From: Mesorhizobium sp. B2-3-4
Lineage (GTDB): Bacteria; Pseudomonadota; Alphaproteobacteria; Rhizobiales; Rhizobiaceae
Reading direction: 5' to 3'
Assembly (NCBI RefSeq): GCF_006442315.1
Contig: NZ_VFVY01000004.1
Coordinates: 124,001-188,000, forward strand
Length of the DNA stretch: 64,000 nucleotides
Shown one piece after another: positions 45,667 through 54,610 of the stretch. The notes beneath the pieces are model-generated. The model was not told where the DNA came from. It saw nothing but the letters and a program-made list of their open reading frames with translations, and searched no databases. Numbering within the stretch: position 1 is the stretch's first letter; every line of letters begins with the position of its first letter. The position numbers and the translations under genes are program-made.

Positions 45667-45696
45667 CGGGCGGCTCTGGGCCCACATGATGGCCGG

Positions 45697-46572
45697 TTAC
45701 CCCGGCGTCTTGCCAAGGCCGGCGGCCTGGTCGAGGCGTAGCGAGGCGCGTCTTGCTTCGTCCGGCCTTGCGACATGCGTCCAGGAGCCGTCATAGCCCG
45801 GCTTGCGCCGTTCGATCCAGGCCCCGAGCCCTTCCCGGAGATCGGCGGTCGGAGCCATGCGGGCGAACTGTTCGGCCTCGACCAGCAAACCTTCGGCGAT
45901 GCCAAGATTGATGCCGCGCGACACCGCGGTCAGGATGCTGGCGAGCGCCGCGGGCGAATGCGTGATGATGCGGCGGGCAAGATCATGTGCGGCCGGCATC
46001 AGTTCGGCGTGCGGAACCACCCTGTTGACGAGGCCGAGTTCAAGGGCGCGCTCGGCCGCGAACCAGTCGCCGGTCAACAGCAGTTCGAGCGCGCGCTTGC
46101 GTCCGGCGAGCCGCGGCAGGCGCTGGGTGCCGCCAAAGGTCGGCGGCATTGCGAGGTTGATCTCGGGCTTGGCGAACAGCGCACGGTCGCTGGCGATGGC
46201 CAGCGGCACCGCCTCGGTGATTTCGCAGCCACCGCCGAAGGCGAGGCCGTTAACGGCTGCGATGACAGGCTTGCGGAAGGCTTCAAGCCGCGCCGTCAGC
46301 CGCTGTCCGCGCATGACGAAGTCACGCAGCGCGGTGTCGGTCCCGAGCGCCACGCTTGCCGAAAACTCCTGGATGTCGGCGCCGGCCGAGAAGGCCCGCT
46401 CGCCGGCGCCCGTCACAATGACGGCGCGGACAGCGCTGTCGACTTCAATGGCGTCGAGGATCGCGAGCAGGCGATCGATCAAGGCATAGTTCAACGCATT
46501 CAGCTTTTCGGGCCGGTTGAGAGCGAGGACGGCAATCCCCTCCTTTGTTTCGTTGAGGACGAGATCGGTCAT
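45697..46572 (-). CDS. enoyl-CoA hydratase/isomerase family protein
   Basis: A 291-residue crotonase-fold protein. The oxyanion and CoA pattern is present: NRPEKLNALNYALIDRL, then GAGERAFSAGADIQEF and FGGGCEITEAVPLAIASDRALFAKPEINLAMPPTFGGTQRL, with the Gly-Gly and Glu positions of active hydratases. It hydrates or isomerises 2-enoyl-CoA in fatty or aromatic acid breakdown. It is convergent with the preceding gene and divergent from a TetR regulator. Confidence 0.9.
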   Translation of the reverse strand: MTDLVLNETKEGIAVLALNRPEKLNALNYALIDRLLAILDAIEVDSAVRAVIVTGAGERAFSAGADIQEFSASVALGTDTALRDFVMRGQRLTARLEAFRKPVIAAVNGLAFGGGCEITEAVPLAIASDRALFAKPEINLAMPPTFGGTQRLPRLAGRKRALELLLTGDWFAAERALELGLVNRVVPHAELMPAAHDLARRIITHSPAALASILTAVSRGINLGIAEGLLVEAEQFARMAPTADLREGLGAWIERRKPGYDGSWTHVARPDEARRASLRLDQAAGLGKTPG

Positions 46573-46628
46573 TTCGGCTTCCTTCCAGAGTGTGTCGATG
46601 CGCTGGAGGTTACGCCGTTCCCATCTTG

Positions 46629-46652
46629 TGTATATTCACTAGTCGGTATACT
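46629..46652. promoter_or_regulatory. putative TetR operator between crotonase and regulator
   Basis: An imperfect inverted repeat built around ACTAGT with TATAT and GGTATA arms lies between the divergent crotonase and TetR genes, 8 bases before the regulator start. It is a likely site for that regulator. Confidence 0.4.
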
Positions 46653-46659
46653 TAGGCCC

Positions 46660-47244
46660 ATGCCCGAAGCACAAAGTCCCACCCGCAAGCGCATTGTCGA
46701 CGCCGCAACCAGACTGTTTTATGCGGAGGGTATCGGCCGCGTCAGCGTCGACGCCGTCGCCGAAAAGGCGGGGCTCACGAAGCGGACGCTCTACTATCAT
46801 TTCAAGAGCAAGGACGACCTGATCGCCGCCTATCTCGATGGCCGCGATCAGCCCAATCTGAAGCGGATGGCCGGCTGGTTCGAAGCCGATCAAGGTGGCG
46901 TGGACAGCAAGGTCGAAGCCATCTTCGCCAATCTGGCTGTGGCTGCGCGTCATCCCAAATGGAAGGGATGCGGGTTCCTGCGCACGGCCGCGGAACTTGC
47001 CTCGATGCCCGGCCACCCGGCGGTCAAGGTCGGATCGCGCCACAAGTCTAATTTCGAAGCATGGCTGGCTGGAGCCTTGTCGGGCCATGGTATTGAGGAA
47101 CCGGAGGTGGTAGCGCGCGAAATCGTGCTTTTGATCGACGGCTCGTTTTCGATCATGCTGATCCACCGCAATCCCGACTATATCGAGGCTGCGGGACGGG
47201 CAGCGGCCACGCTTGTGCGGGCGCGAACGCCAGACAGGGATTGA
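46660..47244 (+). CDS. TetR family regulator
   Basis: A 194-residue protein with the TetR helix-turn-helix at residues of about 8-55 (RKRIVDAATRLFYAEGIGRVSVDAVAEKAGLTKRTLYYHFKSKDDLIAAYLDG). The C-terminal half (GCGFLRTAAELASMPGHPAVKVGSRHKSNFEAWL) is of the group with a GCxF loop. The start at 46660 follows a region carrying the inverted repeat. It is divergent from the crotonase gene, which it probably represses. Confidence 0.87.
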   Translation: MPEAQSPTRKRIVDAATRLFYAEGIGRVSVDAVAEKAGLTKRTLYYHFKSKDDLIAAYLDGRDQPNLKRMAGWFEADQGGVDSKVEAIFANLAVAARHPKWKGCGFLRTAAELASMPGHPAVKVGSRHKSNFEAWLAGALSGHGIEEPEVVAREIVLLIDGSFSIMLIHRNPDYIEAAGRAAATLVRARTPDRD

Positions 47245-47259
47245 AGCGCGTTTCTGGTC

Positions 47260-48327
47260 TCAGATACCCATTTCAGCCCAGAATGCGCGTTGCTCGGCTG
47301 TCCGCTTCAAGCTGGCATGACTTTCATGGATTGCCAGGCTGGGGGTGGTGTTGGCCTCGACGATGACGATGTCATCATCCGTCAATGCGACGTCCCAACC
47401 GATGAGGCCCGGATAGGGCAGTTGGCTTGCCAGCTTCAACATCCGCGATCTGACAAGCTCCCAATTGGGTATGAAAGCATTGCGGATTTGGACACCGGAG
47501 GTCGGATGACGCTCATTGACCTGGCGTCGCCTGTTTTCCCTGTCGTAGGACAGACCGGGCCCGAGAACGCCGTTCACCGGATCGACCAAAGCCGAAATTC
47601 CGCCGCGCCCGATCTTCCAGTTGTCGGTCGGATAGGTTTCCGGACGGCCCATCTTCATCGTCGCCGCCAGGATGACAGGGCTGTGGCTGGAAAAATGCGT
47701 CCCGGTCAGCACGCGAAGCGTGTTCAGCGTGGGTGGGAAAAACGTCTCGCTCCATGTCCCCTGCCGGATGATCTCGGAGACCGTGTAGGCGTTTGGCTTC
47801 TGGCGCAGGAAATCGTTCAGCCATTCCTGCGGATCCACTGTGACGCCATTGACCCGCAGGCCTTCGGGCACATCGGCCAATCTTAGCGCCCCTTGCGCGT
47901 GTCCACCGGCCGCGGGCTTGAGAAACAGTTCGCCCTTGTCCCGGACAAGCGAAAGTATCGCTGAAAATTCAAGGCGTTCGTCCGGCCTGGCGAGTTCGAC
48001 CAGATGCCGGCCGGCCACATAGTGGGTCATGGGCGGGGCCGCGAAGGGCATGACATGGTCAAGCCAAGCCTTCTGGTTCAGCTTGTTGAACAACAACCGG
48101 TCGAGACGGTGATTGTAGGTCGCCAGGCGGCGTGTGTACAAAGTGAGGGACGTAAATTCTTTTCGAAGAAAGGCCTGGTCGTCCAGCATGATCAGTGCCT
48201 GGGACTGATGGCCGCGAAGCAAGCCGCGTAACCGCCATTTGCCGCTCGGCGGTGTATCGGCAAGTTCCGTCCGCAGATAAGATCTGTAAGCGCGCCACCG
48301 AAGGGCAATCGTCCTTGCCACCCCCAA
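47260..48327 (-). CDS. sugar-transfer associated ATP-grasp protein
   Basis: A 355-residue protein matching the ATP-grasp group associated with cell-surface sugar transfer. It has KPAAGGHAQGALRLADV as the phosphate loop, GTWSETFFPPTLNTLRVLTG in the middle and LIGWDVALTDDDIVIVEANTTPSL as the metal-binding end. The N-terminus is helical and basic. Such proteins lie near polysaccharide genes, and two glycosyltransferases are within 3 kb. The substrate is unknown. Confidence 0.78.
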   Translation of the reverse strand: MGVARTIALRWRAYRSYLRTELADTPPSGKWRLRGLLRGHQSQALIMLDDQAFLRKEFTSLTLYTRRLATYNHRLDRLLFNKLNQKAWLDHVMPFAAPPMTHYVAGRHLVELARPDERLEFSAILSLVRDKGELFLKPAAGGHAQGALRLADVPEGLRVNGVTVDPQEWLNDFLRQKPNAYTVSEIIRQGTWSETFFPPTLNTLRVLTGTHFSSHSPVILAATMKMGRPETYPTDNWKIGRGGISALVDPVNGVLGPGLSYDRENRRRQVNERHPTSGVQIRNAFIPNWELVRSRMLKLASQLPYPGLIGWDVALTDDDIVIVEANTTPSLAIHESHASLKRTAEQRAFWAEMGI

Positions 48328-48480
48328 AGGATCAGCCCTCCCCCTGCTCGTCCAGAAAGAAACCCCAAACTCTATCGTCCGACCCTAGTGGGAGATTTCA
48401 CATCTGAACACCAGTTTTCTGACTGATGATGCTACCAGGCTCCAAACTTATGCTGAAGGCTAGACTGGACGCGGCTTCTC

Positions 48481-49707
48481 CTAGACCCCGAAAGCCAACC
48501 ATGCCGTTCCGGCCAGAAGCGTGATCAGCGTCAGCGGCAGACCGACCTTGAAGAAGGCACCAAACGAAAGCTGCGTGCCCGAGGCGCGCGCCTGTTCGGC
48601 GACGATCAGGTTGGCGACCGAGCCGAGCAGCGTGAAATTGCCGGCGAGCGTCGAACTCATGGCCACGACCAGCCAGGCGCGCTCGGGGTTCTCCAGGCCT
48701 GGTATGAACGGCCTGAGCGCCAGCACGGCCGGAACATTGCTCATGATGTTGGATAACACGGCGGTGAAACCCGCCAGCCTCCAGACATTGTCGAGCCCGA
48801 TATTCTTGGCCGAGGCGATCATGTCCGATGTCAGCAGCGTCTTTTCGGCGCCGGCAACCACCACGAACAGGCCGGCGAACATGAACAGAAGCGGTCCGTC
48901 GATCTCGCGATAGATGCGCGCCGGCTTGATGGCGCGGGTAAGCAGCAGGATGGCGCCGCCGATGAGCGCCGCCTTGGCGACGGGAACGCCGGCAAAGAAG
49001 GCGATTGCCAGCCCCACGCAGACGATCACCGCCTTCAGCACCTGGCCGCGATGCATGCGGCCGCGCGCCACGTGCGGCGTCAGTTCGCCGCTGCTTGTGA
49101 ATTCGGCGCGGTAGACGATGCGCACGATGACGATCACCGCGACGAGGCCGAACAAGGCGACAGGCGACAGCGCCGCCGAAAAGGCCGGGTAAGAGATGCC
49201 CGACAGCGCGCCGATGACCATGTTCTGCGGATTGCCGGTGATGGTGGCGACGCTGCCGCAGTTCGAAGCGGTGGCGGTGGCGATCAGATAGGGGATCGGG
49301 TTGCGGTTGATGACGCGGGTCACGTGGACGACGATCGGCGCCATGACCAGGCAGATGGCGTCGTTGACCAGGAAGGCCGACAGCACGCCGGTAAGGAGCG
49401 TCACCATCACCAGAAGCATGAATGGCGCATGCGCGTGCTCGATGGCGATGGCACCGAGACCCCGGAAGGCACCCGATACTTTCAGATGCGCCACCACGAT
49501 CATCATGCCGAGCAGAAGCGTGATGGTGTCGAAATTGATGGCGCGATAGGCGTCCTCCATGCTGAGCGCGCCGATGGCGATCATCGCCGCGCCGCCAAGC
49601 AGGGCGATGCCGGCCCGGTCGAGCCGCAAGCCGGGAATGCGGCCGATGGCGACGCCGGCGTAGGTGAGGACCAGGATCAGCAGTGCCGCGGCGCCCGTCA
49701 ATGTCAT
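48481..49707 (-). CDS. ArsB/NhaD-SLC13 type anion permease
   Basis: A 408-residue membrane protein with around eleven helices. The central loops NPQNMVIGALSGISYP and SNIMSNVPAVLALRPFIPGL have the family pattern of ion transporters of the ArsB/NhaD and SLC13 group. Candidates are arsenite, a dicarboxylate, sulfate or sodium/proton exchange; the sequence does not decide. It is alone between two unrelated genes. Confidence 0.82.
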   Translation of the reverse strand: MTLTGAAALLILVLTYAGVAIGRIPGLRLDRAGIALLGGAAMIAIGALSMEDAYRAINFDTITLLLGMMIVVAHLKVSGAFRGLGAIAIEHAHAPFMLLVMVTLLTGVLSAFLVNDAICLVMAPIVVHVTRVINRNPIPYLIATATASNCGSVATITGNPQNMVIGALSGISYPAFSAALSPVALFGLVAVIVIVRIVYRAEFTSSGELTPHVARGRMHRGQVLKAVIVCVGLAIAFFAGVPVAKAALIGGAILLLTRAIKPARIYREIDGPLLFMFAGLFVVVAGAEKTLLTSDMIASAKNIGLDNVWRLAGFTAVLSNIMSNVPAVLALRPFIPGLENPERAWLVVAMSSTLAGNFTLLGSVANLIVAEQARASGTQLSFGAFFKVGLPLTLITLLAGTAWLAFGV

Positions 49708-49842
49708 CGGTAGTGGCCCTGCTCGATCTGTTGCGCACCGATGCCGGCCGCCCGCGATTCACGTCATGCCAGCTTTAGCGCGATCTCGGGATCGATGCCA
49801 AACGGCGTGGATCCTCGGCCGAAGCCGGATCGCGCGGGGCCG

Positions 49843-50805
49843 CTAGCGTCGATAGAAATCAAGCCGCTTTTGCAATGCCTGCGTCGAAAATAGTTGCTCG
49901 ACGGTCTGCCGCGCCTTGCGGCCTACCGTCGCTCGCAGGCCCGGGTCGGCTTTGAGGTCCGCCAGGATCCGCGCTGCTCCTTGTGTCGTTTCGAACAGGA
50001 AACCGTTTTCGCCATGGCTGATATGGTCGACGTAACCGCCATTCGAATGGCAGACCACCGGCAGGCCGCAGGCCATCGCCTCGAACACCACGCGGCCGAA
50101 CGTCTCCACATGCGAGCCGGTGCGATAGTAGAACACGTCGAGCGTCGGCAAAAAGTCTTCCGCCGCGAGTTGCCCCACCGGCAGGAGTTCGAGCCCGGGA
50201 TGCGGCGCAAGCCTGTCCTTGAGTTGCACCCCACCCTGGATCTTCACCGCGACGCCTTCCGCCAGCAAGGCCTCGTAGAGCGCGATATCGTCGTCATGGT
50301 GCTTGTCCGGCGTATCACGGCTCATGCGCCCTATGGTGAATGGGCCGTCAGGCCTTGCCGGCCGCGCGGAGAACCGCCCAATGTCGATTGGCGACGGATG
50401 GACGACGCCGTCCGCCCGCAGCATGCGCTTTTGAAAATCGGAAACCAGTACCAGTTCGGCTTCGGGCCATCCCAGCGTGGCGGGCATATGTGTCGTCAGG
50501 CCCATGACTTTGGGATGAAAGGTGCTGAAGTCGTAGATCAGCCGGCGCGGGCGCGGGATCAAATAGGGCCATATCTTGTTGCGCCAATGCGCGCCTATGA
50601 AGACGTAGGTGCCGCCGTCCGGCACATGCCGCGTCAGCGGCGAGATGCGGTGGATCGGAAATTGACGCGTCCATTCCTGCGATGCCCTGGACGATGCCGC
50701 CCAAAGACGCGCTCCGGTCTCGGCGCCGAGCAGCCGATACAATTCGACCGTCTTGCGCTCACTGCCACCAAAGGAATCCTGAAAGCCATTGAACAGGTGG
50801 ATCAT
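49843..50805 (-). CDS. GT4-like glycosyltransferase, copy A
   Basis: A 320-residue protein of GT-B type. The N-terminus is MIHLFNGFQDSFGGSERKTVELYRLL, and the C-terminal nucleotide-sugar binding half holds the E-x7-E motif in ETFGRVVFEAMACGLPVVCHSNGGYVDHI and a final LFSTQALQKRL. It likely transfers a sugar to a surface glycan. Copy B lies 1185 bases away with the same length and roughly 78% identity by eye. The ATG at 50805 lacks a strong ribosome-binding site but matches the other copy. Confidence 0.85.
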   Translation of the reverse strand: MIHLFNGFQDSFGGSERKTVELYRLLGAETGARLWAASSRASQEWTRQFPIHRISPLTRHVPDGGTYVFIGAHWRNKIWPYLIPRPRRLIYDFSTFHPKVMGLTTHMPATLGWPEAELVLVSDFQKRMLRADGVVHPSPIDIGRFSARPARPDGPFTIGRMSRDTPDKHHDDDIALYEALLAEGVAVKIQGGVQLKDRLAPHPGLELLPVGQLAAEDFLPTLDVFYYRTGSHVETFGRVVFEAMACGLPVVCHSNGGYVDHISHGENGFLFETTQGAARILADLKADPGLRATVGRKARQTVEQLFSTQALQKRLDFYRR

Positions 50806-51027
50806 GCGCTTTCGCGCTCGCCCGGCTCGGCCATTTTTTGCCCCTAAACCCAGTCCGTGGCCGAAAGCCGGCACAGGACACCCCAACCGGTCAGAGAAAT
50901 AGGAGCATCCCTGGAAATGGCCAGAGTGGCGCATGAATAAATTAGAAATTACTCATATTTTATCGGTCGGCATGCCGTCCGAGCGCCGCCTCGCGAACGG
51001 CGGGGGAAAAGGAGCGATCCAGTCCTG

Positions 51028-51990
51028 CTAGCTTCGATAGAAATCCAGCCGTTCTTGCTGTGCCTGCGGCGAAAACAGCCGCTCGACGGTTTGCCGCGCC
51101 CTATGGCCAACGGTCGCGCGCAGCCCCGGGTCAGCCTTGAGTTCGGCCAGAATCCGTGCGGCCTGTTGCGTCGTTTCGAAAAGAAAGCCGTTTTCGCCAT
51201 GCCTGATATGGTCGGCATAGCCGCCATACGAATGGCACACGACCGGCAAGCCGCAGGCCATGGCCTCGAACACGACACGGCCGAATGTCTCCACATGCGC
51301 GCCGGTGCGGTAGCAGAAGACGTCGAGCGTCGGCAGAAACTGCTCCGCGGCAAACCGACCCTGGGGCAGGAGTTCCAGCCCTGGATGCGGCGCAAGCCTG
51401 TCCTTGAGCGGCATGCCACCCTGAATGCGCACGGCATCGCCGTTGGCGAGCAAGGCCTCATAGAGCCCCACATCGTCGGCGTGATGTTTGTCGGCCGTGT
51501 CGCGGCTCAGCCGCCCCACGGTGAACGGACGATTTGGCCTTGCCGGCCCCGGCGAGAAGCGCTCGATATCGATCGGCGAAGGGTGGACCACGCCTTCGAC
51601 CCGCAGCATGCGCCTCTGAAAGTCGGAGATCAGCACCAGTTCGGCGCCGGGCCAGCCCAGCAGGCGCGACCTGTGCGTCGTCAGCGCGAGCAACTTGGGA
51701 TGAAAGGTGTTGAAGACATAGACCAGCCGGCGCGGCCGTGGGATCAGGTAAGGCCACACCTTGTTCCGCCAATGCGCACCCAGAAAGACGTAGGTGCCGC
51801 CATCCGGCACGTTGCGTGTCGCCGGCGAGACGCGACGTATCGGAAATTCCCGCATCAGGTCTTCGGATGCACGTGAAGAAGTTGCCCACAACCGCACCCT
51901 GCAATCGGCGCTCAACAGCCGATACAACTCCAGGGTTTCCCGTTCACTGCCCCCAAACGGGTTCTGAAAGCCGTTAAACAAATGGATCAT
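51028..51990 (-). CDS. GT4-like glycosyltransferase, copy B
   Basis: A 320-residue tandem paralogue of the copy at 49843, starting MIHLFNGFQNPFGGSERETLELYRLL and ending LFSPQAQQERL. The E-x7-E motif is the same (ETFGRVVFEAMACGLPVVCHS), but many substitutions lie in the central acceptor-binding part. Duplication followed by divergence suggests a second acceptor or linkage. The region upstream is AT-richer and carries its own start, so the two may be expressed separately. Confidence 0.85.
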   Translation of the reverse strand: MIHLFNGFQNPFGGSERETLELYRLLSADCRVRLWATSSRASEDLMREFPIRRVSPATRNVPDGGTYVFLGAHWRNKVWPYLIPRPRRLVYVFNTFHPKLLALTTHRSRLLGWPGAELVLISDFQRRMLRVEGVVHPSPIDIERFSPGPARPNRPFTVGRLSRDTADKHHADDVGLYEALLANGDAVRIQGGMPLKDRLAPHPGLELLPQGRFAAEQFLPTLDVFCYRTGAHVETFGRVVFEAMACGLPVVCHSYGGYADHIRHGENGFLFETTQQAARILAELKADPGLRATVGHRARQTVERLFSPQAQQERLDFYRS

Positions 51991-52194
51991 GGTCGCGGTG
52001 CTTACTGCGTGTCTCGCCAATTGCCTGCATTCAAGCCCGTGGCGGCACCCGCGAACCGCACGATGGAGGGCTTGAGGAGCAGAATTTTCCGGCGATGCTT
52101 CATACATCAATTGCCCGGATGAAGCATACAGATAAGTAAACGTCAAGTAAGCATCAAGGAAGGCGTTAGTATCAGCCTGTTGCAGGCCCTACCG

Positions 52195-52983
52195 TCAATG
52201 CATGGTGGCGGCGTTGGGCTGCGACGCATGCGAGGCTTCTGCCGGATCAAAGCTGACCTGATCGCGTCCATTCGACTTGGCGGCATAAAGCCGTCTGTCG
52301 GCGGCGGAGAATATGGCTTCATAGGTGGTTGGCCCGCTGAAGCTGGTGCCACCGATGCTGACGGAAAGCGGACAGGAGCGGCCACCGGGCGAAAAGTCCG
52401 TTTCGCGAATCCGCCGGCGGATGCCCTCGGCAACCAGCCAGGACTGCGAGGGATCGACACCGGGAAGGAACACGCCGAACTCCTCGCCCCCGATCCGGCC
52501 GACGATATCGCCACCACGCAACTGGCCCTTGATCGCCTGCGCGATCACCTTGAGCGCCTGGTCGCCGCAATCATGGCCGAGGCGATCGTTGATCGATTTG
52601 AAATGGTCGGCATCGATGATCAGCAGCGCGCCGGAGCGGGTCTCTTCCTGCTTGCGGGTCTGCTCGAGATAGGCTTCGACGAGCATCGAGAAGGCGCCGC
52701 GATTCAGCACCGCCGTCAGGCTGTCCGTCGCGGCGATGACGCTGAGGTCGCGCTGGGCAATGGCCAGCTGGCGGATCTTCCACATCAGGAAGAACAGAAA
52801 CGAGCCGCCCAGCACAAGCGGCAGCAGAAGGTCGGTCAGTTCCGCGCGCCAGACGGCCTCGGGCGAAAGATAGGGGAAATTGAACGAATCGACGAAGAAC
52901 GCCACGGCAATGAAGAATGCCGTGCCGGCGACGGTGACGGCGACCACCCTGCCCCAGCTGGTCGGCGACAAGTCGAGCTTCAT
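52195..52983 (-). CDS. diguanylate cyclase (GGDEF) with membrane anchor
   Basis: A 262-residue protein. Two membrane helices (residues of about 13-32 and 52-69) enclose a short periplasmic loop, and the cytoplasmic GGDEF domain follows. The active site is GGEEF at 165-169, and the inhibitory site RGGD at 156-159 is intact, so product feedback is expected. It makes cyclic di-GMP from two GTP. It is a plausible opposite number to the HD-GYP protein at 15.5 kb. It stands alone. Confidence 0.92.
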   Translation of the reverse strand: MKLDLSPTSWGRVVAVTVAGTAFFIAVAFFVDSFNFPYLSPEAVWRAELTDLLLPLVLGGSFLFFLMWKIRQLAIAQRDLSVIAATDSLTAVLNRGAFSMLVEAYLEQTRKQEETRSGALLIIDADHFKSINDRLGHDCGDQALKVIAQAIKGQLRGGDIVGRIGGEEFGVFLPGVDPSQSWLVAEGIRRRIRETDFSPGGRSCPLSVSIGGTSFSGPTTYEAIFSAADRRLYAAKSNGRDQVSFDPAEASHASQPNAATMH

Positions 52984-53162
52984 CCCCTTCCACTCCGTTA
53001 GCCGTCCCTACTATGACGTGCCAACGCAAACAAAATGATAAGACTTTCCTTTCAATTCGAGATCAGATGGCCGCAAACCGGGACACGATCGCCCGAGAGG
53101 CGATCGTGCTCCGATGTCGCCACAAATTGCGCGGCGGATCTGGGACTCGGAAGATTCCGAAG

Positions 53163-53384
53163 TCAGCGGTTGGGCGCCGGCCCTGCCGCCTCGACAACGA
53201 AGGATGCGGCGATCAGGTCGTCGGCATCCAGCCGCAGCGAGCCGTCGCCGGCTCCCATGATGGCGGCGACCTTGTGAAAGGTTTTCATCTCGTGGCCGGA
53301 GATTTCCGCATCTTGCATTCGGGCCCTGAGCTCGGCGATGCGCCGCACCAAGGCAGGGGATGTTCCAATTTCACGTTTCGACAT
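53163..53384 (-). CDS. conserved hypothetical small protein
   Basis: A 73-residue protein with no recognised family. It has a charged helical start (TSPALVRRIAELRARMQDAEISGHEMKTFHKVAAIMG) and an acidic strand (GDGSLRLDADDLIAASFVVEAAG). The ATG at 53384 follows GGAGGAGAAG at a suitable distance; a longer frame upstream is not protein-like. It is the last chromosomal gene before the tRNA fragment that marks the prophage boundary. Confidence 0.6.
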   Translation of the reverse strand: MSKREIGTSPALVRRIAELRARMQDAEISGHEMKTFHKVAAIMGAGDGSLRLDADDLIAASFVVEAAGPAPNR

Positions 53385-53632
53385 GGCCTGGCTTCTCCTC
53401 CCCCAACCCGTTCTTGTTTCGCCCCACCCCATTCGCCGGACCGCACATTGCCTTTTATGAGGCTCCACGAATACAAGGCCCCGAACGCCTGGTATCGGCC
53501 GAGGTTCCAACCGGAGAGATCACGAAATAATTCCGGGGCCAGCCGGCGCACCAGCCCCGGTCCGCTGTCCCCGGCATCGATGGCCAGGCGATGATAGCGC
53601 CGCACGGCAAGGGCCGGATTGAATGACCTCAT
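53285..53632 (-). CDS. doubtful open frame next to the prophage boundary
   Basis: A 115-codon frame whose first 60 residues (RRYHRLAIDAGDSGPGLVRRLAPELFRDLSGWNLGRY) have a protein-like composition, but whose end is not protein-like and overlaps the small gene at 53163 in another frame. It has no ribosome-binding site. It may be a remnant of a gene cut during phage integration. I list it so that the region is not taken as empty. Confidence 0.25.
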   Translation of the reverse strand: MRSFNPALAVRRYHRLAIDAGDSGPGLVRRLAPELFRDLSGWNLGRYQAFGALYSWSLIKGNVRSGEWGGAKQERVGGGEARPCRNVKLEHPLPWCGASPSSGPECKMRKSPATR

Positions 53633-53663
53633 GAGATCATGCGGTATAAGCTATTGAAATATT

Positions 53664-53711
53664 TGGCGATCCCGACAGGATTCGAACCTGTGACCATCGG
53701 CTTAGAAGGCC
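53664..53711 (-). other. phage attachment site: 3' half of tRNA-Arg(TCT)
   Basis: Read on the minus strand, the segment is the anticodon loop CTTCTAA, the 3' arm of the anticodon stem, a TGGTC variable loop, the T arm ACAGG-TTCGAAT-CCTGT, the acceptor strand CGGGATC, a discriminator G and an encoded CCA. The 5' half (GATCCCG and D arm) is absent upstream. This is the usual trace of integration at a tRNA anticodon loop: the original 3' end stays here and the intact tRNA lies at the far end of the prophage. Confidence 0.8.
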
Positions 53712-53815
53712 CAAAGCAAACCGCGCTGTTCTGCGGTTTCTGGCATCTCTAGCTGTAAACCGTGCCCGTCAAACCATTGAGAAAACCCGCCGCACTGTAA
53801 ACGATGGAGAAGGCA

Positions 53816-53998
53816 ATGACGCGCCCTGAATTCTGCCCGTGCTTCGAAGAGGCGCCAGATCCATGCCCGGCCTGCGGGGCGACTGTAAGCGGCAAGGACG
53901 TCGTTCGAGGCATCTGCCAAGCTCGCAAGGGCTACCGCCGTGAGCCGGACGTGGTCTTAGTTCTAACCGATCGCGACACCGGTGCGGTAATAGCCTAA
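53816..53998 (+). CDS. small phage zinc-ribbon-like protein
   Basis: A 60-residue protein with Cys pairs CPC and CPACG in the first part, spaced as in a zinc ribbon, then a polar tail. GGAGAAGGCA precedes the ATG at 53816; an in-frame ATG 12 bases earlier is too close to that site. The function is unknown. It is the first gene inside the attachment site. Confidence 0.5.
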   Translation: MTRPEFCPCFEEAPDPCPACGATVSGKDVVRGICQARKGYRREPDVVLVLTDRDTGAVIA

Positions 53999-54026
53999 CC
54001 CTCCCCCACCAAGAAGGAGCCTAAGC

Positions 54027-54287
54027 ATGGAAGAGACGAGCGAGATGTTGAAGAGCGTGGCTCGGGCGATCGGCACAGCAGATGGACATAGCCTCACAGA
54101 GGCCGATTACCTGGGCATGGCCCGCGCCGCAATAGAGGCCATGCGAGATCCGTCATTTGAAATGATGAGGGCAATGTACGAAGCCATGTTCGTGGACAGA
54201 TGGGACGGAAGTCAGGCACCTATGATTGGTGCCGGGTTCGAAGCAGCGATCTCAGCCGCCCTCTCCCCTTCAACCAGAGGGGAATGA
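54027..54287 (+). CDS. small phage protein of unknown function
   Basis: An 86-residue helical protein with no recognised family; sequence features include EADYLGMARAAIEAMRDPSFEMMRAMYEAM. AAGGAGCC precedes the ATG. A similar small gene starts 3 bases after its stop, so they form a run. The alanine/methionine-rich helices suggest a soluble helper protein. Confidence 0.55.
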   Translation: MEETSEMLKSVARAIGTADGHSLTEADYLGMARAAIEAMRDPSFEMMRAMYEAMFVDRWDGSQAPMIGAGFEAAISAALSPSTRGE

Positions 54288-54290
54288 AGG

Positions 54291-54572
54291 ATGGCCGAGC
54301 GAGACGACGCAATCCGATTGGCGAATAAAGTCTTGGACGATGCCGGGCGAGACCCCGACGATGATCTGTCTATGTTGAGCCGACAGTTTCTACGGTCGCT
54401 GGAGGGCCATATCGTCACCGTCCCTGCTGAGCCGACCGAAGCAATGATCAGCGCTGGGTACGACCGTCTGTCGAAGCTATATGAACAGAAAGCCACATCT
54501 GGCATGGAGATTCGCGAGACCGCTGCAAGGGCGTATAGGGCCATGATCGCTGCTCGGCCACCTCGCCCCTAA
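54291..54572 (+). CDS. small phage protein of unknown function
   Basis: A 93-residue helical protein (AIRLANKVLDDAGRDPDDDLSMLSRQFLRSLEGHIV, then PTEAMISAGYDRLSKLYEQKATSGMEIRETAARAYRAMI). It shares the PTEAMISAG/YRAMI pattern seen in many small phage proteins, where the function is unknown. It starts 3 bases after the preceding gene. Confidence 0.6.
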   Translation: MAERDDAIRLANKVLDDAGRDPDDDLSMLSRQFLRSLEGHIVTVPAEPTEAMISAGYDRLSKLYEQKATSGMEIRETAARAYRAMIAARPPRP

Positions 54573-54610
54573 CCCTCCCCATATTCGCAGCACAGGTAGG
54601 AGGGAACACG

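Noticed and set aside
53664..53740. A complete tRNA gene on the minus strand
   Set aside because: The acceptor and D-arm half is missing upstream of the anticodon loop, so only the 3' half is present.
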